Shown: positions 1-6,509, counted from the first letter of the stretch. The stretch is DNA of 10,689 nucleotides from UBA4716 sp036310525 (GCA_036310525.1 JAXJRQ010000089.1:1-10689); one strand, 5' to 3'. Made by a program: numbers and translations. Notes: generated from the letters alone by a model not told the origin.

Positions 1-8
1 ATATTCAC

Positions 9-30
9 GGGCGGATGTAGGCATCCGCCC
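9..30. repeat. REP-like GC-rich palindrome at the left edge
   Basis: A perfect 9-bp inverted repeat (GGGCGGATG at 9-17, CATCCGCCC at 22-30) encloses a 4-base loop. It stands out as GC-rich in very AT-rich intergenic DNA downstream of the minus-strand NTPase gene. No T-run follows on either strand, so it is a poor intrinsic terminator. Similar GGGCGG...CCGCCC palindromes flanked by CTACAAT-like sequence recur between genes in many clostridial genomes; that statement is from memory. Only one copy is visible here, so its repetitive nature is inferred. Confidence 0.5.
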
Positions 31-70
31 CTACAATATCATAATATTCATCATCCCGATAAATTACAAT

Positions 71-1000
71 TTAAATTTTAAGTAAAAACTCTCTCACCGA
101 GTCATATATTTCTGCCTTATTTTCACACACTACTCCTTCCGATTGTGAAGCACGTATTTTTTTCAGATATTCCTTACCTTCATTCATAAGCTTACTATAT
201 TCCTCCGATATTTCGCTAAGCTCTTTTTTATGCTTTTCATCTGTACCAAAAAGACCTGCGGCAAGATAAAAATCAAGTATTTCATCATTTTTTCTTTCAG
301 GAAACAGCTCGTGCGGTGCAGTTGAATCAAATACACACACCGACAATTCCGGTATCACAACCATATCAAGGCTATTGGGATCAAAACTGCAATAATATGT
401 TTCCGTATCAAATCCCTGCTCATTCGCTTTTGCTCTTACTTTCTTTAAAAATGTAGATTTTCCCGTCCCCGGTCTGCCCTTTATAAAATATCTTTTACGA
501 ATATTTTTTGTAAGCTCATTTATATAATTTATTGGTTTTTCAGGTGTTGATGCCCCGAAAAATCCGATACTATCCACGCCTTTTTCCGTCCCTTTTTTAT
601 CTGCTAAAATTGTTTCCTCTATATTTTTACAAAAGTTATTAAGCTGTTTTATATCCATATTGGAAACATATATTTTTTCCCAGTCGTCATGCACTTTTTT
701 AGCTTTTTTATATGCATAATATAGTCCTTTATAATTTTCATCGTCATATATCGTTTTTTTCATTCCCTCTCCGAATATTCCTATATCTTTAATTATACAA
801 CCGTATACCATTTCAGGATTTGACGGATTTAAAATCAACTTATCTGCAAAAAATTCTTTTGCTGCGTTTTTTATCACTTCACAAACGCCTAAATCGGACA
901 CTCCGGTCAAGGTATAAACACGACTGAGTTTTTTTGATTCTTCGGGATAAAAATTAACATATCCCTCACACGTATTAGCCGATAAAAAATATTTTTTCAT
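71..1000 (-). CDS. P-loop NTPase of unknown function with a degenerate N-terminal NTPase half
   Basis: This is a 309-residue protein if it starts at the ATG at 998-1000. A GTG four codons upstream (1010-1012) keeps the same frame, but it lies inside the GGGGTG that would serve as ribosome binding site for the ATG, so the ATG is preferred. The C-terminal half has an unmistakable Walker A (GRPGTGKS, residues 175-182), then DPNSLDMVVIPEL (208-219) and a hydrophobic Walker-B-like strand ending FDST (224-227). This matches, from memory, a conserved Bacillota family of uncharacterised ATPases built from two tandem P-loop domains. The N-terminal half repeats the same layout (YFLSANT, RVYTLTG, LNPSNPEMVY), but GVSDLGV stands where Walker A should be, so that copy is probably not catalytic. 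No signal peptide or membrane segment is visible. It lies 64 bp after the GNAT gene with a long palindrome between. The substrate and role are unknown. Confidence 0.85.
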   Translation of the reverse strand: MKKYFLSANTCEGYVNFYPEESKKLSRVYTLTGVSDLGVCEVIKNAAKEFFADKLILNPSNPEMVYGCIIKDIGIFGEGMKKTIYDDENYKGLYYAYKKAKKVHDDWEKIYVSNMDIKQLNNFCKNIEETILADKKGTEKGVDSIGFFGASTPEKPINYINELTKNIRKRYFIKGRPGTGKSTFLKKVRAKANEQGFDTETYYCSFDPNSLDMVVIPELSVCVFDSTAPHELFPERKNDEILDFYLAAGLFGTDEKHKKELSEISEEYSKLMNEGKEYLKKIRASQSEGVVCENKAEIYDSVREFLLKI

Positions 1001-1007
1001 AACAAAA

Positions 1008-1055
1008 GACACCCCGCATATAATAAATTTCTAAATTATTATATGTGGAAGTGTC
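1008..1055 (-). terminator. Long imperfect palindrome: probable terminator or attenuator before the NTPase gene
   Basis: On the minus strand GACACTTCC begins and GGGGTGTC ends a 48-base near-palindrome. Its outer 5 bp (GACAC/GTGTC) and an inner run of about 10 bp (CATATAATAA with TTATTATATG) pair perfectly, with G-U pairs and a small internal loop between. TTTTGTT follows directly, so it resembles an intrinsic terminator 9 bp past the GNAT stop codon. The 3' arm also holds the GGGGTG ribosome binding site and the alternative GTG start of the NTPase gene, so the same fold could reduce translation of that gene. The dual role is inference; the pairing is read directly. Confidence 0.55.
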
Positions 1056-1068
1056 TTTAATATGTCAT
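1038..1068 (-). promoter_or_regulatory. Weak candidate promoter for the NTPase gene
   Basis: On the minus strand a perfect TATAAT (1038-1043) lies 19 bp after ATGACA (1063-1068), which overlaps the GNAT stop codon. The spacing is longer than the usual 17 bp. The -10 box falls within the large palindrome, so a protein binding the palindrome would block it. A transcript from here would start near the hairpin loop and carry only its 3' arm. The NTPase gene could instead depend on read-through from the arg operon. Confidence 0.3.
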
Positions 1069-1541
1069 AAATATTTTTTCACAAGCAACGCTCTTTTATA
1101 ACCTCGTGAGCTTTCAACCGATTTTGTCGAAAATCCAAGCTGTGTATAAAAATTCATCAAAGATGCAATTTCAGCTCCCGTATGAAGTGAAATTTCTTTG
1201 ACCGAATTTTCAATCATAGCATCATCAACAGCACTCATAAGAGCCTTGCCTATTCCTTTATTCTGAATATCGGTTTTAACCGCAAATCTTGTGAGATAGG
1301 CACATTTGTCAGGGAAAATTTTAACACGCACACAGCCTGCAACCTCGTTCCCAAGAACCGCTGCAAACACGAGCTTTGTATCAATGTCCCGTTTTACTGT
1401 ATCGTATTCTTCTTCCAGAGCATCAAGCTTTGATGCACCTGATAATTTCTGATAGTTTATAAATGCATCGGCGGTAATTTTCAATATATCATCAATATCG
1501 TCATATTCCGCCATGCGTATGTATAACTCTTCTGCAGACAA
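1065..1541 (-). CDS. GNAT-family N-acetyltransferase, third gene of the arg cluster
   Basis: This 158-residue single-domain protein has the GNAT fold signature. The acetyl-CoA pyrophosphate loop QNKGIGKAL (93-101) follows the strand YLTRFAVKT (82-90), and a motif-B-like NFYTQLGF (130-137) carries the conserved tyrosine. Such enzymes transfer an acetyl group from acetyl-CoA to an amine; the substrate cannot be read from sequence. The start is taken as TTG at 1539-1541 because an optimal AAAGGAGG lies 7 bases upstream; an in-frame ATG at residue 10 (1512-1514) has no such site. It begins 33 bp after argF on the same strand, so it is probably co-transcribed with argD and argF. An acetyltransferase in an arginine operon could act on glutamate, as the short N-acetylglutamate synthases do, but nothing in its sequence proves this. 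Family certain, function open. Confidence 0.88.
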   Translation of the reverse strand: MSAEELYIRMAEYDDIDDILKITADAFINYQKLSGASKLDALEEEYDTVKRDIDTKLVFAAVLGNEVAGCVRVKIFPDKCAYLTRFAVKTDIQNKGIGKALMSAVDDAMIENSVKEISLHTGAEIASLMNFYTQLGFSTKSVESSRGYKRALLVKKYL

Positions 1542-1548
1542 ACGTCCT

Positions 1549-1556
1549 CCTCCTTT
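1549..1556 (-). promoter_or_regulatory. Optimal ribosome binding site deciding a TTG start
   Basis: AAAGGAGG on the minus strand lies 7 bases before the TTG at 1539-1541. This is the main reason for choosing the TTG over the internal ATG at 1512-1514 for the GNAT gene. Confidence 0.75.
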
Positions 1557-1574
1557 CCGTAATTTATCAAATTA

Positions 1575-2492
1575 TCAACCCATTAATGTTGCCATAACAG
1601 CTTTCTGGGCATGAAGACGGTTTTCCGCTTCATCAAATATTACACTGTGTGCTCCATCAATTACATCCTCTGTAACCTCAAAGCCTCTGTATGCAGGCAG
1701 ACAATGCATAAATACCGCATCTGAATCTGCATGTGCAAACAATTCCTTATTAACCTGATACGGCATGAAAATCTTTTGTCTTTCTGCCTTTTCACTTTCC
1801 TGACCCATTGATACCCAAGTATCTGTATAAACCACATCAGCATTTTTGATTGCTTCAACGGGGTCTTCTGTAAGAAGAAGTGTTTTTCCTGAAGCCTTAA
1901 AATCAGCCTTTGCATTTTCAACAACCTCAGCGTCACACTGATAGCCTGACGGTGTTGCAATCGCACAGTTCATACCTGCCTTTGCACATCCGTACATAAG
2001 TGAATGTGCCATGTTATTACCGTCACCGATATAGGCAAGCTTCAATCCTTCAAGCTTACCCTTATGCTCATATGTAGTCATAAGGTCGGCAAGAACCTGA
2101 CACGGATGGAGTAAGTCAGTAAGCGCATTTATAACCGGAATTGATGCTTCCTCGGCAAGCTCAATTACATCAGAATGAGCATATGTTCTTATCATGATAC
2201 CGTCAAGATAACGTTCAAGAACCTTTGCTGTATCGTGAATTGTCTCACCTCTGCCAAGCTGTATATCATTAGATGACAGGAACAGCGGATAACCGCCAAG
2301 CTGTGTCATTCCCACTTCAAAAGAAACACGTGTTCTTGTTGATGATTTGGTAAAAATCATACCAAGTGTTTTCCCTTTAAGTATAGGGTGCGCAATTCCG
2401 CTCTTCTGTTCTTTCTTAAGCTTTAATCCAAGCTCCAGTAAATTTTTAATCTCCTCAGTGGTTAAATCATGTAAACTAATTAAATCCTGCAT
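1575..2492 (-). CDS. argF: Ornithine carbamoyltransferase
   Basis: This cytoplasmic enzyme condenses ornithine with carbamoyl phosphate to give citrulline, the step before argininosuccinate in arginine synthesis. The 305-residue length is normal. All family signatures are intact: the carbamoyl-phosphate loop STRTR (51-55), HPCQ (129-132), the ornithine-binding DTWVSMG (224-230), HCLPA with the catalytic cysteine (263-267), and a C-terminal ENRLHAQKAV stretch (290-299). The ATG start has AAAGGA 9 bases upstream. It begins 20 bp after argD and is read in the same direction, so the two are almost surely one transcript. The catabolic isozyme (ArcB) belongs to the same family, but pairing with argD and an ArgR-like promoter, with no arcA or arcC nearby, favours the biosynthetic role. 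Confidence 0.97.
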   Translation of the reverse strand: MQDLISLHDLTTEEIKNLLELGLKLKKEQKSGIAHPILKGKTLGMIFTKSSTRTRVSFEVGMTQLGGYPLFLSSNDIQLGRGETIHDTAKVLERYLDGIMIRTYAHSDVIELAEEASIPVINALTDLLHPCQVLADLMTTYEHKGKLEGLKLAYIGDGNNMAHSLMYGCAKAGMNCAIATPSGYQCDAEVVENAKADFKASGKTLLLTEDPVEAIKNADVVYTDTWVSMGQESEKAERQKIFMPYQVNKELFAHADSDAVFMHCLPAYRGFEVTEDVIDGAHSVIFDEAENRLHAQKAVMATLMG

Positions 2493-2512
2493 AATTATTC
2501 ATCCTTTCAACT

Positions 2513-3703
2513 TTATTTACTTAATATTATGTCAAGTTCGCTGACAAACAAATTAATATCATTCTTTGTTATAATAAGCGGCGGTGCCACACGAATTGTT
2601 TTACCCTTGCAAAGGCTTGTTAAAAATCCGTCCTCAAAAAGCTTTGTAAATACCGGCTTTGCAATATCCTCACGAAGCTCAATTCCTATAAGAAGTCCTG
2701 CACAGCGTACATCCACAATCTTATCTGAATGTTTGTTTTTCAAGTCAATAAGCTTTTCTTTAAAAAACAGTCCCATCTTATTTGCGTTTTCAACAAGCTT
2801 CTCATTTTCGAGAATTTTAAACACTGAAAGACCTGCAGCTGTTGCAAAAGGATTTCCGCCAAAGGTCGTGCCATGGTCGCCCGGTTCAAAGCCTGATGCC
2901 GCTTCTTCTGATGCACACAATGCACCTATAGGCACACCTGCACCCAAAGCTTTTGCACAAGTAAACATATCGGGATAAACACCGTACATCTGATGTGCAA
3001 AAAGATGTCCCGTACGTCCCATACCCGTCTGCACTTCATCAAATATAAGGAAAATGCCCTTATCATCGCAAAGCTTGCGTACTTTTCGCACATACTCTTC
3101 ATCCATAGGATGAACACCGCTTTCGCCCTGAATAAGCTCCATAATAATCGCTGCGGTTTTTTCAGTCACTTTACTCTCAAGAGCCGCAAAATCATTAGGT
3201 TCTACCTGAATAAATCCCGGTGTGAGCGGTTTATACGGTGCCTGATATGCAGGCTGACCCGTTGCGGCAACCGTTGCAAGTGTTCTTCCGTGGAAAGAAT
3301 GGTCAAGAGATATTATTTCAGTCTTATCCATTCCCTTTTTATAAAAATAAATTTTTGCAAGCTTAAATGCCGCCTCATTCGCTTCCGCACCGCTGTTACA
3401 GAAAAATACCCTGTCTGCACATGTACTTTGCACAAGCTTTTCGGCAAGCTTTGCCTGATTTTCTATGTAGTAAAGGCTTGATGTGTGTATCACCTTATCA
3501 AGCTGTTCCTTCAAATCATTTATAAATACCGGATGATTATGACCAAGCGAATTTACAGCTATTCCGCCAAGGAAATCATAATACACCTTATCTTCCGTAC
3601 TTATCAGCTTCATTCCGTCTCCCGATTTAAAGCACACCGACAACCTTTCACCGAAAGTATTCATATAATATTTCTTATCAAGTTCTTTTATCTCATTAAG
3701 CAT
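2513..3703 (-). CDS. argD: Acetylornithine aminotransferase (PLP-dependent, class III)
   Basis: The enzyme transfers an amino group from glutamate to N-acetylglutamate 5-semialdehyde, giving N2-acetylornithine; family members may also serve lysine synthesis. From the ATG at 3701-3703 it has 396 residues, the usual length. That start has AAAGGAT 8 bases upstream; an in-frame extension to 3766 is open but would overlap the promoter and is rejected. Class III aminotransferase motifs are intact: SGAEANE (104-110), FHGRT (137-141), FDEVQTGMGRTG (221-232) with the PLP-pyridine aspartate, the Schiff-base lysine K251 in CAKALGAGVP, and HGTTFGGNP (277-285). It is the first gene of argD-argF-GNAT. The predicted 5' leader is only about 24 bases, too short for a T-box or riboswitch, so control is likely at initiation through ArgR. 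The other acetyl-cycle genes (argC, argJ, argB) are not in this window. Confidence 0.96.
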   Translation of the reverse strand: MLNEIKELDKKYYMNTFGERLSVCFKSGDGMKLISTEDKVYYDFLGGIAVNSLGHNHPVFINDLKEQLDKVIHTSSLYYIENQAKLAEKLVQSTCADRVFFCNSGAEANEAAFKLAKIYFYKKGMDKTEIISLDHSFHGRTLATVAATGQPAYQAPYKPLTPGFIQVEPNDFAALESKVTEKTAAIIMELIQGESGVHPMDEEYVRKVRKLCDDKGIFLIFDEVQTGMGRTGHLFAHQMYGVYPDMFTCAKALGAGVPIGALCASEEAASGFEPGDHGTTFGGNPFATAAGLSVFKILENEKLVENANKMGLFFKEKLIDLKNKHSDKIVDVRCAGLLIGIELREDIAKPVFTKLFEDGFLTSLCKGKTIRVAPPLIITKNDINLFVSELDIILSK

Positions 3704-3733
3704 AGGAAAAATCCTTTCATTATCATTTGTATT

Positions 3734-3762
3734 ATTATACATTATTTTGCATAAAATTGCAA
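3734..3762 (-). promoter_or_regulatory. Sigma-A promoter of the argD-argF operon
   Basis: On the minus strand TTGCAA (3757-3762) and a perfect TATAAT (3734-3739) are separated by exactly 17 bp. The predicted start of transcription near 3727 leaves about 24 bases before the argD ATG. Confidence 0.85.
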
Positions 3763-3774
3763 GCATTATTCAAA
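3747..3774 (-). promoter_or_regulatory. Candidate ArgR operator (ARG-box-like palindromes)
   Basis: TTGCATAAAATTGCAA (3747-3762, plus strand) is a palindrome with TTGCA/TGCAA arms that overlaps the -35 box and spacer. It resembles the 18-bp ARG box consensus (TNTGAATWWWWATTCANW from enterics, with a similar one in Bacillus) but differs at several positions. Next to it, TTTGAATAAT on the minus strand (3765-3774) matches one half-box well, which would fit the paired boxes ArgR hexamers often use. Binding here would block RNA polymerase when arginine is plentiful. The placement is read directly; the identity of the regulator is inferred. Confidence 0.5.
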
Positions 3775-3785
3775 AAATATTCCAT

Positions 3786-3822
3786 AATAACTCAAAATAT
3801 GCAGTTTTGACACTGCATATTT
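3786..3822 (-). terminator. Stem-loop terminator after the hflX cluster
   Basis: A perfect 11-bp inverted repeat (AAATATGCAGT at 3795-3805, ACTGCATATTT at 3812-3822) with a 6-base loop follows the stop of the membrane-anchored protein gene by 17 bases. On the minus strand it is followed by a short weak T-tract (TTTTGAGTT). It lies just upstream of the argD promoter and probably isolates the two transcripts. Confidence 0.6.
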
Positions 3823-3839
3823 GTGAATATTTATTCTTT

Positions 3840-4478
3840 TTATCTGTATGAAGGAATACCTGAATGTAATTTATTCACCAGATTTACCTGACCGACCTGT
3901 TTTTCTACAAAGCCCGTCTTATCGTATGTATACTGCTTTATGCTTATTCCCTGCGAGGAGGTGATATATAGCGTAATTGCGTATACCTCATCACTTATTT
4001 CATCAACGTCAAAATACGCTCTGCCGTTTGAAATATTCTGATTGAGTAATATGTAATATCCTTCGCTGTTTTTAACCTCAAGCACCCATTTCTGCGAATC
4101 ATTCCACAGTATCTCATCGCCGTCTTTTTCAGCTGAGGTATACAGAGAAACCTTCTCTTCCTCACCATCGGAATTTATATCCCATTCATAGTCATCAATC
4201 TCGGACCATGTACCGTCTACAGCTGTTTTTTCGCTTTTTCCTATGTACTTGCCTGCATCAGGCTTTATTGTTGCATCAGGACTTTCGCTCTCTTTAATGT
4301 TTGTCGAATCAACTGCTGTTGCAGGTTTTTCTTCTTTTGTAAGCTTTTCCTTCGGGATTGCTGAAATAATACTTGAGGCATGATTACTGTAGCCTGCATA
4401 ATATCCGCCGCCTGCGAGCAATGCCGCACATATCAGACCCAAAATCATTTTAAATACCTTTGGTTTTTTCTTTGCCAT
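3840..4478 (-). CDS. Membrane-anchored extracytoplasmic protein of unknown function with an Asp-rich loop
   Basis: From the ATG at 4476-4478 this is a 212-residue protein; AGAGGT 8 bases upstream supports that start over an in-frame position eight codons earlier. A basic N-terminus (AKKKPK) and one hydrophobic segment (about 9-31) predict a signal anchor with the rest outside the cell. There is no lipobox: the only cysteine in the segment is preceded by isoleucine. A low-complexity linker rich in K, E, S, T and P (42-75) leads to a small domain from about residue 78. There YEWDINSDGEEEKVSLY (97-113) resembles the DxNxDGxxE calcium-binding loops of VCBS/FG-GAP-type repeats and of many clostridial secreted proteins. 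The rest looks beta-rich. It starts 4 bp after the YigZ-family stop codon and is the last gene before a terminator, so it is likely co-expressed with hflX and yigZ. No enzymatic motif was recognised. Confidence 0.8.
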   Translation of the reverse strand: MAKKKPKVFKMILGLICAALLAGGGYYAGYSNHASSIISAIPKEKLTKEEKPATAVDSTNIKESESPDATIKPDAGKYIGKSEKTAVDGTWSEIDDYEWDINSDGEEEKVSLYTSAEKDGDEILWNDSQKWVLEVKNSEGYYILLNQNISNGRAYFDVDEISDEVYAITLYITSSQGISIKQYTYDKTGFVEKQVGQVNLVNKLHSGIPSYR

Positions 4479-4482
4479 CTGT

Positions 4483-5118
4483 CTACACCTCTTTATCCAC
4501 ATATTTGTTATCTACTATATTGCATACCGCTTTGCCGTTAGTTATATCAGTCATCTGAGCGATTAGCTGCGTTGTCATATCAATTGGTGAGCATATTTTA
4601 AAAGTAACCTCATCTGCATACACGGTATCTTCAAGCAAGAAACCGTCACTTGAAATTTTATATTGTATTTTCCCGACCAGTGTATAATCTACAGTCACTG
4701 CAAGAATATCACATTTTTCACGTATGACAACCTTTGATTCATTAAGTCCCATACTTGCCGATGTACCGTATGCATGTACAAGTCCGCCTGTTCCAAGAAG
4801 AGTGCCGCCGAAATATCTCGTAACAACAACAGCCACATCAACTATTCCTGCTTTTCTGATGGCGTCAAGCACCGGCATACCTGCTGTTCCTGAGGGTTCA
4901 CCATCATCCGAATATCTGAAAATGTTATTTTCATCTATCACATATGCATACACATTATGCGTAGCATCAGGATACCTTGAACGGATTTTATTTAAAAATT
5001 CCAACGCTTCCGCCTCATCACTGACAGGTCTTACGTTTGCAATAAACTTTGACTTTTTTTCCACCATAGAAGTTTCGCTTTCCCACGAAACTGTTTTATA
5101 TGAGTCCTTTTTAGACAT
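4483..5118 (-). CDS. yigZ: YigZ/IMPACT-family protein
   Basis: This 211-residue protein is of normal length for bacterial YigZ/YvyE. The N-terminal UPF0029/IMPACT domain is recognised by DATHNVYAYV (51-60), SDDGEPSGTAGMP (70-82) and TRYFGGTLLGTGGL (100-113). The C-terminal part (about 140-205) corresponds to the small DUF1949 ferredoxin-like domain. Eukaryotic IMPACT affects translation control through GCN1; the bacterial role is not settled, though the protein is thought to bind nucleic acid or ribosomes. The start is ATG at 5116-5118 with AAAGGAG 7 bases upstream; a TTG directly before it is less likely. The gene overlaps the end of hflX by 8 bp and its ribosome binding site lies inside hflX, which implies translational coupling. 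Confidence 0.93.
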   Translation of the reverse strand: MSKKDSYKTVSWESETSMVEKKSKFIANVRPVSDEAEALEFLNKIRSRYPDATHNVYAYVIDENNIFRYSDDGEPSGTAGMPVLDAIRKAGIVDVAVVVTRYFGGTLLGTGGLVHAYGTSASMGLNESKVVIREKCDILAVTVDYTLVGKIQYKISSDGFLLEDTVYADEVTFKICSPIDMTTQLIAQMTDITNGKAVCNIVDNKYVDKEV

Positions 5119-6373
5119 CAATATACTCCTTTATTCTTTCGTACATAACAGCGTCCACCATAAGCTCCATTACTGTGCCGTTTTCGCTGTATTCTTCACT
5201 TATAACCTTTTCATGCTCATGCAGTTCATTCACAAGACTGCCTTCACTGTACGGAATTATTGCCCTTACACGCTGTTTGCGTCCCGGTGCAACCTCAGAA
5301 ATTGCCGTTATAAGCTTATCTGTATTTTTATTATACTTTGCACTGATGCAGACATTTGCATCGTATTTGTTGTTTATAATAAGTTCTTCATCAGTTTTAT
5401 CACACTTATTGAACACTCCGATTACAGGCTTATCTGATGCGCCTATCTCAGCAAGAACGCTCTCCACTACGCTGATATGGTTATCACGTTCTTCGTTAGA
5501 GGCATCTATCACATGAATAAGTATGTCCGCAACCACAGCTTCTTCAAGAGTTGATTTAAACGCTTCAATCAGGTTATGCGGAAGCTTTCTGATAAACCCA
5601 ACGGTATCCACAAGTAAAATCTTTCTGTTATCCTCAAGCACTATCGCCCTTGATGTCGGGTCAAGCGTTGCAAAAAGCTTATCCTCCGCAAAAACATCCG
5701 AACCCGTAAGAAGATTTAAAAGAGTTGATTTACCGGCATTTGTATACCCAACAAGTGCCGCAGTTACAACGCCGTCCTTTTCCCGTCGCTCACGTATCAG
5801 CGAACGATGTTTTTTCAATTCCTTTATCTGTTCTTCAAGTGCCGATATTCTTCGTCTTATGTGACGTCTGTCATTTTCAAGACGGCTCTCACCCGGACCT
5901 CTTGTACCAATACCTGCACCTGTACGGCTAAGCTCATTACCCAGGCCTCTTAGTCTTGGGAGTCTGTATTTTAACTGAGCAAGCTCAACCTGCAATTTAC
6001 CCTCTCCGCTTTTTGCACGCATCGCAAAAATGTCAAGAATAAGCGTTGAGCGGTCAAGAATTTTCACACCGATAAAATCAGATATATTTCTTATCTGAAC
6101 AGGCGAAAGCTCATCATCAAAAACAACCATATCTGCTTCCAATGCTTCAACGGCCATTTTAATTTCCTCAAGCTTGCCTATACCCATATAGGTCGCCGCC
6201 TCAATATCGGATTTATTCTGTATAACCGTACATACGACCTCTCCACCCGCAGTTTTTACGAGTTCTTCAAGCTCAGCAATTGATTCATCTGTTGTATCAT
6301 TAAGCACGTCACGCTGTCCCGTATGCACTCCTGCAAGTACGGCACGTTCTTTTCTTTCATCAGTCTCAGACAT
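5111..6373 (-). CDS. hflX: HflX, ribosome-associated GTPase
   Basis: HflX is a GTPase that binds the 50S subunit and, in studied bacteria, splits or rescues stalled and hibernating 70S ribosomes after stress. From the ATG at 6371-6373 it has 420 residues, a normal length. The N-terminal HflX domain carries VHTGQRD (16-22), FDDELSPVQ (85-93) and LDRSTLILDIFAMRA (106-120). A glycine-rich RTGAGIGTRGPGES (150-163) and a charged coiled-coil helix (about 165-200) follow. The G domain has G1 GYTNAGKST (209-217), switch region FATLDPT (234-240), G3 DTVGF (256-260), G4 NKCD (322-325) and SAK (344-346). The start is supported by AAAGG upstream; an in-frame GTG at 6413-6415 has no comparable site. It heads the hflX-yigZ-membrane protein operon and is divergent from secG. 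Confidence 0.96.
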   Translation of the reverse strand: MSETDERKERAVLAGVHTGQRDVLNDTTDESIAELEELVKTAGGEVVCTVIQNKSDIEAATYMGIGKLEEIKMAVEALEADMVVFDDELSPVQIRNISDFIGVKILDRSTLILDIFAMRAKSGEGKLQVELAQLKYRLPRLRGLGNELSRTGAGIGTRGPGESRLENDRRHIRRRISALEEQIKELKKHRSLIRERREKDGVVTAALVGYTNAGKSTLLNLLTGSDVFAEDKLFATLDPTSRAIVLEDNRKILLVDTVGFIRKLPHNLIEAFKSTLEEAVVADILIHVIDASNEERDNHISVVESVLAEIGASDKPVIGVFNKCDKTDEELIINNKYDANVCISAKYNKNTDKLITAISEVAPGRKQRVRAIIPYSEGSLVNELHEHEKVISEEYSENGTVMELMVDAVMYERIKEYIDV

Positions 6374-6439
6374 ATAAATAAGCCTTTCATAAAATTTTAA
6401 AACGTAGAATTTCACCGTTTTTTCTTATCTTCAACTCTT

Positions 6440-6468
6440 ATTATACCAAACTTTAATGATTTAGTACA
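6440..6468 (-). promoter_or_regulatory. Extended -10 promoter of hflX
   Basis: On the minus strand TGGTATAAT gives a perfect -10 (6440-6445) with a TG extension. The -35 position 17 bp upstream holds only TGTACT (6463-6468), a poor match that the extended -10 could offset. The predicted leader is about 60 bases, with no obvious riboswitch. Confidence 0.65.
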
Positions 6469-6475
6469 GAGGATT

Positions 6476-6508
6476 TTTAAAATTTTTTTAACTTTTTTTC
6501 AAAAAAAT
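6476..6508. other. A/T-tract block between the divergent hflX and secG promoters
   Basis: Runs of T and A alternate here and include a perfect odd palindrome of seven T, one C and seven A (6493-6507). The block sits upstream of both divergent -35 regions. Such tracts bend DNA and can act as UP elements that bind the RNA polymerase alpha subunit. The tract is read directly; the role is inferred. Confidence 0.4.
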
Positions 6509-6509
6509 C

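Noticed and set aside
2993..3481. A 162-codon plus-strand open frame inside argD
   Set aside because: It lies fully antisense to intact argD and its translation has no protein-family features.
3704..3733. T-box or riboswitch in the argD leader
   Set aside because: Only about 24-30 bases lie between the predicted transcription start and the ATG, with no room for such a structure.
3704..3766. N-terminal extension of argD by 21 residues
   Set aside because: The extension would cover the -10 box and start upstream of the predicted transcription start; the ATG at 3701-3703 has a good ribosome binding site.
4724..5437. A 237-codon plus-strand open frame across yigZ and hflX
   Set aside because: It is antisense to two well-identified genes, has no ribosome binding site or recognisable family motif, and is explained by their codon use.
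6374..6415. Upstream GTG start extending hflX by 14 residues
   Set aside because: No ribosome binding site precedes the GTG, and the extra residues resemble translated AT-rich leader.
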